A DNA stretch of 19,331 nucleotides from Bremia lactucae (Eukaryota > Oomycota > Peronosporomycetes > Peronosporales > Peronosporaceae): assembly GCF_004359215.1 (NCBI RefSeq), contig NW_027152072.1, positions 44,222-63,552 on the forward strand, given 5' to 3'. The translations under genes were made by a program, and so were the position numbers. Positions 15,901-19,331 of this stretch are shown here, piece by piece; position 1 is the stretch's first letter; every line of letters begins with the position of its first letter. The notes under the pieces are model-generated. The model was not told where the DNA came from. It did no database searches and was given only the letters and a program-made list of their open reading frames with translations.

Positions 15901-17658
15901 TTTGCCTCTGTAAAGATTCACAAGGAGGCATTTGGTCTGCTGTCTTATGCTGCGGATAAGAATTTGAGCGTTGTGGACAAGGAAAAGCTTTGCAAAGTGT
16001 GGCAGACATTCTTCTTTCCATTTTTTTATCTAGAAGAAGAGTGGCTCGTGCGCAAGCCTCAATACGCAACTGTGACGCCTGAGAAAGCAAAAACCTTGCG
16101 TGTTGGCACAGATGTTAGCACGGAGTTTGGCGAAGGCACGGTGCAGCATTTTAATCGTGAAAACGGCTACTTGACGATTAGTATTACTATTAGTGGTTGT
16201 CAAGCGTACTTGCAGCCAAGTGCCGTAACTGTCCAAGAGGCTGCCGATTTCCCGCCTGGTCTTCCTGAACTCGATAGCAAACAAGATGCAATCAAGGTGC
16301 AAATGAATCACAAGTCGCTCTTTTATGGCAATCAACACGCGTATGCTTTTGTTCGATTGTATCAGATTCTTCACAATCGACTCGAGCGTGCGTTTGATTT
16401 GTGTGAGAAAGCCAAACGCAATCGCAATCGTCGGACAATCAATCCCGCGGCCCGTGCACTCGCACACGCTCACCACTCGCTCTCTGCATCCACAAAGGAG
16501 AAAACAGGCGATTATCAAGCATTTCTTTCCGAGCTGTACTCGCTAATTGATGGTTCGGTCGATAATTTCAAGTATGAAGATTCTTGCCGCAGTTTAATGG
16601 GCTCGACGTCGTACTTTTTGTTTACAATGGACAAGCTCGTGGCGCAAATTCTCAAGCACATGCAGCACTTGGCAAGTGACGAGACGTGTCAAGAGCTTAT
16701 TAAAGCTTTTACGGATGAAAAACGCGACGAAAGTGCTTCTGTGGACTTGACAAGTGCTGAAGCCAAGGCCGTAGCGTATTTAAATAGGACAAAGACCATT
16801 TTTGAAGGTGAAGGTGCGTTTCGTATGGAATTTAAACCTGGTGTACTTCGCAAGACCCCATTAGAGACACGTGGTGGTTCCACTCCATTAGGCGTGCCGG
16901 AACCTTTTAAGATCTGGGCACCTTCGCCTCGTGTGAAGGCTCCAGAATACACGAAATGGCTTATTGAACCGGAATTAGCGATCATGTACTTGGGGTCGAT
17001 GGATGACGATGGGGAAGAGGATGACGACGATGAAGATTCCCCGAGTGCAACGCCAGTAGATACGCCGTCGGCAACCCCGGTTTATGGTTCGCCCATGCAT
17101 GATTCGCAGGATGAAGAGGAGGGTTTAATGGAAGAGTCCAAAGGAGGGGGTCTGAAAAAGGAAAATCTGGCATCGACATTGGCTCGAGATATCGAGCAAA
17201 GTGATAGCGCGTCATCCGATGATACAGCTAGTGCGGCAAAGATGTTGGAGTGTGCGACGTTGCTTAAGAAGCGTGCTCGCGACTCGTCTGAAGAAAATCG
17301 AGCGATGGTGGAAGTGTCTTTGTCGACGCTTGTGGCAGCCGATACAATTGTTGCTTCCAAAAGGGTGAAAGCAGCGACGAGTGACGAAAGGAGTGACGAT
17401 ACAGCGACGCGTACAAGTGCTACAAAGGAAGAAAAGATTCGGATTAAGGACGAATTCGTGTCGAAGACTACAGAAGTGGGTTTGGCGATTAAAATTGAAA
17501 CGCCAGATCGCGCTCAAGAGCGACAATATAGTACTGCAGCGCAACGGATTGGTGACATGTACACGATCGACCAAGCTGCTGTGCATGATGTGAGTGAAGC
17601 GCGAGTGAGAGAGTTCTTTGTTGTAGCGTCAAAAAATGATGACGCGGGCGAGAAATAA
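12916..17658 (+). CDS. SIN3: SIN3 transcriptional co-repressor scaffold
   Basis: This intronless gene encodes 1580 residues from the first in-frame ATG. SIN3 scaffolds the histone-deacetylase complex in the nucleus: its paired amphipathic helix (PAH) domains bind repressors and its middle region binds HDAC. Residues 1-230 are rich in Pro, Ser, Gln and His. PAH1 is about 235-306 (A-L-L-Y-L-D-Q-V-K-Q-Q-F ... L-I-L-G-F-N-T-F-L-P), PAH2 about 411-480 (V-T-T-I-K-Q-R-F ... F-R-D-H-P-D-L-L-R-E-F-T-F-F-L-P), and PAH3 about 603-674. The HDAC-interaction region is about 694-795 (Y-R-S-L-P-A-S-Y-P ... C-N-D-L-W-V-S-V-P-T-G-S-E-D-F-S-F). A C-terminal SIN3 domain lies at about 1136-1260 (Y-G-N-Q-H-A-Y-A-F-V-R-L-Y-Q-I-L). 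An acidic run is near 1361-1375, with Ser/Lys-rich tails. An unusual insert at about 1061-1103 is described among the findings. The length fits fungal and animal SIN3. Confidence 0.96.
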   Translation: MNPSYPGSAGDHHGPPSLNSASSSNMRGKGGPPSQQTHQYHTQPSLAQLNHLHPLHGGSQQQPQHSMMHPGGAVLPPPPMPGSLGGGGSNSSRSPHPLSGSILHPPRGNLGGGSSNPPPVLGKPVGSQSSHTASTARIMGHSVRMQAPAMSQSMGHLPQSMVSSSGNLKPPAPNYNVRPPSPPHRTQDTQQQQPPPQQVPIQQHYGLDGRMIPNDQVESEYYQQQTITGPPVRHRELRVEDALLYLDQVKQQFGDQPDIYNQFLDVMKDFKAQAIDTPGVILRVSTLFRGYPNLILGFNTFLPPGYRIRPDTSIEVIPSQMAGRGGGQQSMYSSVGAPQSNGSNMGHCPPPVTIPPPPYSPPELHKSTPLSCQPVAPPSQIKTSGKPKKTQQTLSTSSGNAAATRSSTNPVEFDHAIHYVTTIKQRFADEPETYKEFLAILHTYQKEQRSIRQVLDQVSHLFRDHPDLLREFTFFLPDAVQEQAKERLNRAAEKAQLRKDQMALKAKKYSSAVPSYQPDRLDDRGGDSPSSAAMKGERSMVNDEDAYMKYGKKGVSRSFKDDDLHLTGKALERREKERERERNRSQFNHKRIKRRPYDGKERRAYLAISDVLLDKEEWHIFEKIKKILPSRDNWREFLKCLELYSQEVLDREEMLSLIRNLFGRHTDLVDEFDHLLCSHGVQKTPKEIWPFIPLAETDLSQCRRATPSYRSLPASYPIPPCSQRSVLEKEVCNDLWVSVPTGSEDFSFKSMRKNQYEEALFKCEDERFEIDMVIEANASTISILEPLAQEIDVLKENEKSNRDNDKLWNYVVDKGTFRVTHLNAITRIYGEAGSQILELLRKYPAGAIPIILKRLKQKDEEWRRAREDLNRQWKEVNEKNYHKSLDHTSFYFKQKDKKQTGMKMMMLEAKKRLEGDEKRAEEAKSGLSASPSTVSATFAVVSAKAPPKAADIANALKKEQLLGSAKPLAAADSKAPPTVSQTSLLPTWKPHFVYKFASVKIHKEAFGLLSYAADKNLSVVDKEKLCKVWQTFFFPFFYLEEEWLVRKPQYATVTPEKAKTLRVGTDVSTEFGEGTVQHFNRENGYLTISITISGCQAYLQPSAVTVQEAADFPPGLPELDSKQDAIKVQMNHKSLFYGNQHAYAFVRLYQILHNRLERAFDLCEKAKRNRNRRTINPAARALAHAHHSLSASTKEKTGDYQAFLSELYSLIDGSVDNFKYEDSCRSLMGSTSYFLFTMDKLVAQILKHMQHLASDETCQELIKAFTDEKRDESASVDLTSAEAKAVAYLNRTKTIFEGEGAFRMEFKPGVLRKTPLETRGGSTPLGVPEPFKIWAPSPRVKAPEYTKWLIEPELAIMYLGSMDDDGEEDDDDEDSPSATPVDTPSATPVYGSPMHDSQDEEEGLMEESKGGGLKKENLASTLARDIEQSDSASSDDTASAAKMLECATLLKKRARDSSEENRAMVEVSLSTLVAADTIVASKRVKAATSDERSDDTATRTSATKEEKIRIKDEFVSKTTEVGLAIKIETPDRAQERQYSTAAQRIGDMYTIDQAAVHDVSEARVREFFVVASKNDDAGEK

Positions 17659-18203
17659 TGAGATGAAGCGGAGGCAATTTAAATTCATATATATTTTTGC
17701 TTGGTACCATCAATTTGCATCTGGAATGCTCTAGTTTGGTTTCTTACAGCCAAGAAGACAAATAAAGATAAACGAATTACAGTACTTTTCGTTGTCGAGA
17801 TATTAAAGTCGCCGTTTTGTAGTCGATTGAGGTATGACAGAAAAGTAATCGTAGAATCAAAATGAAAGTCTAAGGATCTGCATGCTGTCTTAAGCTTATG
17901 TGCCTGCAGTAGCATCGTGAAAGGTTGTAAAGGCTCGCGGCTTGCTATGCATCGTTGTCGTGTCCTAAGCTTTAAGGATTATAATTGGAAAGATGTCAGC
18001 GATGACGGAAAGGCCGATATGGGCAACGATTGAGAATGAGTTTGTCGTCGGGTTGGAACTAGTGTAAGCACCAAACAGACACCATGCTCTGCAGCTTTTG
18101 AGTAAAACGGATAAGAAGGGATGAATTGAAACAATGAATGACTAGTCAAAACTTAATTTTGATTTGGCGATCGCTGCGGAATCTGTGGCTGCTGGCTGTC
18201 ACC
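17659..18203. other. SIN3 3' flank, no gene seen
   Basis: About 0.55 kb of AT-rich sequence. A canonical AATAAA at 17761-17766, 103 bp after the SIN3 stop, is the best poly(A) signal candidate. No supportable coding region is present, and the next feature is repeat copy B. Confidence 0.5.
17761..17766 (+). terminator. Candidate poly(A) signal of SIN3
   Basis: AATAAA lies 103 bp downstream of the SIN3 TAA. Oomycetes use this hexamer only loosely, so this is a candidate. Confidence 0.4.
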
Positions 18204-18478
18204 GTAGCGGAGCTACCTTGCTCATTAAGCAGAGGAAGACTGATAGACTCAGAAGTAACTAATTTCTATAGAACTGATAGGCTCAACAACTTTGTGAGTT
18301 GTACAAGCTCGTAGAGCTTAACGAATCCCAGTTCAAGGGATTCAGGGGTTCCTAGAACCAAGTGACAACTAGTGCCCGAGAGTATATATCTTAAAAGTTT
18401 CTTTCTCTCGTAGATCAATGCGCAAGCCATAGAAATGCACTAGACGCTGGAAGATCAAAAGGGGAACTGAATTTTATA
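18204..18478. repeat. Diverged dispersed repeat, copy B (LTR-like)
   Basis: Same orientation as copy A at 244-518. Four short inverted repeats stand in a row: ACAACT-5nt-AGTTGT, AAGCTC-3nt-GAGCTT, GAATCCC-7nt-GGGATTC and GGTTC-3nt-GAACC. The last is kept in copy A with a changed loop base. The right end (AGATCAAAAGGGGAACTG) is the best conserved block. Probably an old LTR or related non-coding transposon part. Confidence 0.7.
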
Positions 18479-19142
18479 TACCAACCGAAATATGCCATTC
18501 CCATCAGATTGTTGACACGGAGTGACACCGAGTGACAACGTTAGCTTCATTTCTCTTTGAGGTTGAACTATAAACAGCCAACCGTTCAGGTGTGTTTTGC
18601 ATTCCTTTGTCTGATGACAACCAAGCGTGAGTCACCGACTGATAGCACCTTCCTCGACATGCAAAGATGATAGAATATGAAATTCACACTCCAACGGAGG
18701 TGGCGGACAGTTGGTCGCCTCCTTGCAAGACGTTTCACGCTGGACTAATATGCAGGGTATGCACGCCAAGACTGAGGCGTATATGCGACCAGTTGAATTG
18801 AGCGAGGACTGATGGAAAATAATGCACATCCTGCCTTGTGCGGTGTGATGATGACAGGCGACTCCTTGAGGAGTGTCGGTATATATGCGACCGGCGTACA
18901 TCTCCATGGAGTTCCATCTTATTAGGCTTCCGTGCGAGCAGATGAGACGATTAATGCATGGGCGGCGGCCACAGAGTTACCGACTGGTATGACGTTGGAA
19001 GACCGATTGACCTTCCTGAAAGCGGGTGTAGCTGCTCCCCCCGCTGCTAAGGGCAGCGTAAGCTGCCCATCGCCTCTACCAGTATCGCATCAACTGGGGG
19101 ATGGGAGCGGGAGGTGCCGGCGAATCGGACGTCAGAGAATCC
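18479..19142. other. Unassigned region with a coding-like fragment
   Basis: No complete gene. The plus strand from 18932 is open with no ATG at its start and reads V-R-A-D-E-T-I-N-A-W-A-A-A-T-E-L-P-T-G-M-T-L-E-D-R-L-T-F-L-K-A before Ala/Pro-rich residues, a protein-like composition, then runs into the LTR at 19143. I do not recognise the family; a transposon or gene fragment is possible. Minor repeats are a GAGTGACA doublet near 18520-18538, TATATGCGACC-type direct repeats about 103 bp apart (18780-18790 and 18882-18892), and a short ACTCC-TTGA-GGAGT hairpin at 18861-18874. Confidence 0.4.
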
Positions 19143-19331
19143 TTTTGGTGTTGAACGTCAGATTGAATTTCCATGGGTGCTATTTTGCAAAAGACAAAGT
19201 GAATATATTATGCATGTAAGCCTTAACTCTCTTCTTGTCAGAATTACCTGTCCATCGTGCGTTACTTGCACCTCATACTTCTTGAAACCTCTCGACCTTG
19301 GATCGTTTCATCTTTCGCCGTAACCACCGCT
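19143..19331 (-). repeat. Third copia LTR copy, cut by the window edge
   Basis: 189 bases match the first 189 of 1570-1836 with one difference (T at 19283 where the others have C). The bases to its left (AGAGAATCC) are not the primer-binding site, so this is the outer end of either a solo LTR or the 3' LTR of another minus-strand element that continues to the right. It shows the TG...AA-ended LTR is a multicopy family. Confidence 0.93.

Noticed and set aside
244..18478. Repeat copies A and B as the two LTRs of one giant element carrying DEP, JEN and SIN3
   Set aside because: The copies are too diverged, the genes between are ordinary conserved host genes, and no binding site, polypurine tract or matching duplications are seen.
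1..19331. CRISPR arrays, rRNA or tRNA genes, bacterial operons or riboswitches
   Set aside because: No regularly spaced repeats, no rRNA-like or cloverleaf sequence, and the gene structure is eukaryotic.

Overview
The window looks like nuclear DNA of an oomycete (Phytophthora or downy-mildew type). The reasons are compact genes with few or no introns, an AT-rich intergenic background full of LTR debris, initiator-like motifs about 46-66 bp upstream of each chosen start codon, and protein families typical of the group. The lineage call is an inference; genus and species cannot be told from the sequence alone.

Layout. (1) Positions 1-6707 are a decayed, transposon-rich flank. A diverged repeat copy lies at 244-518. 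A broken neutral-ceramidase-like gene on the minus strand (957-1569 plus 6654-6707) has lost its catalytic core and is split by a nearly complete Ty1/copia retrotransposon (1570-6653, minus strand). The retrotransposon has 267-bp LTRs that differ at one base, a perfect 5-bp target duplication, a polypurine tract, and a primer-binding site complementary to the anticodon arm of initiator tRNA-Met. Its gag-pol reading frame carries two TGA stops and one frameshift. (2) Positions 7706-17658 hold three intact host genes: a tandem-DEP-domain protein (plus), a JEN-family monocarboxylate/H+ symporter with one 67-bp intron (minus, convergent with the DEP gene), and a 1580-residue SIN3 transcriptional co-repressor (plus, divergent from the transporter). 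(3) The 2.1-kb space between the transporter and SIN3 contains a 458-bp stretch bounded by perfect 15-bp inverted repeats, ending about 160 bp before the SIN3 start. (4) Downstream of SIN3 are a second copy of the 244-518 repeat (18204-18478), an unassigned coding-like fragment, and a third copy of the copia LTR that runs off the right edge.

The three host genes are not an operon and show no obvious shared pathway: one is a signalling or membrane-targeting protein, one a plasma-membrane carboxylate importer, one a histone-deacetylase scaffold. The most informative parts are the copia element (gag start codon inside the LTR, half-tRNA-type priming, young LTRs but broken frames) and the nested ceramidase relic. 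I did not find a convincing wholly new multigene system.
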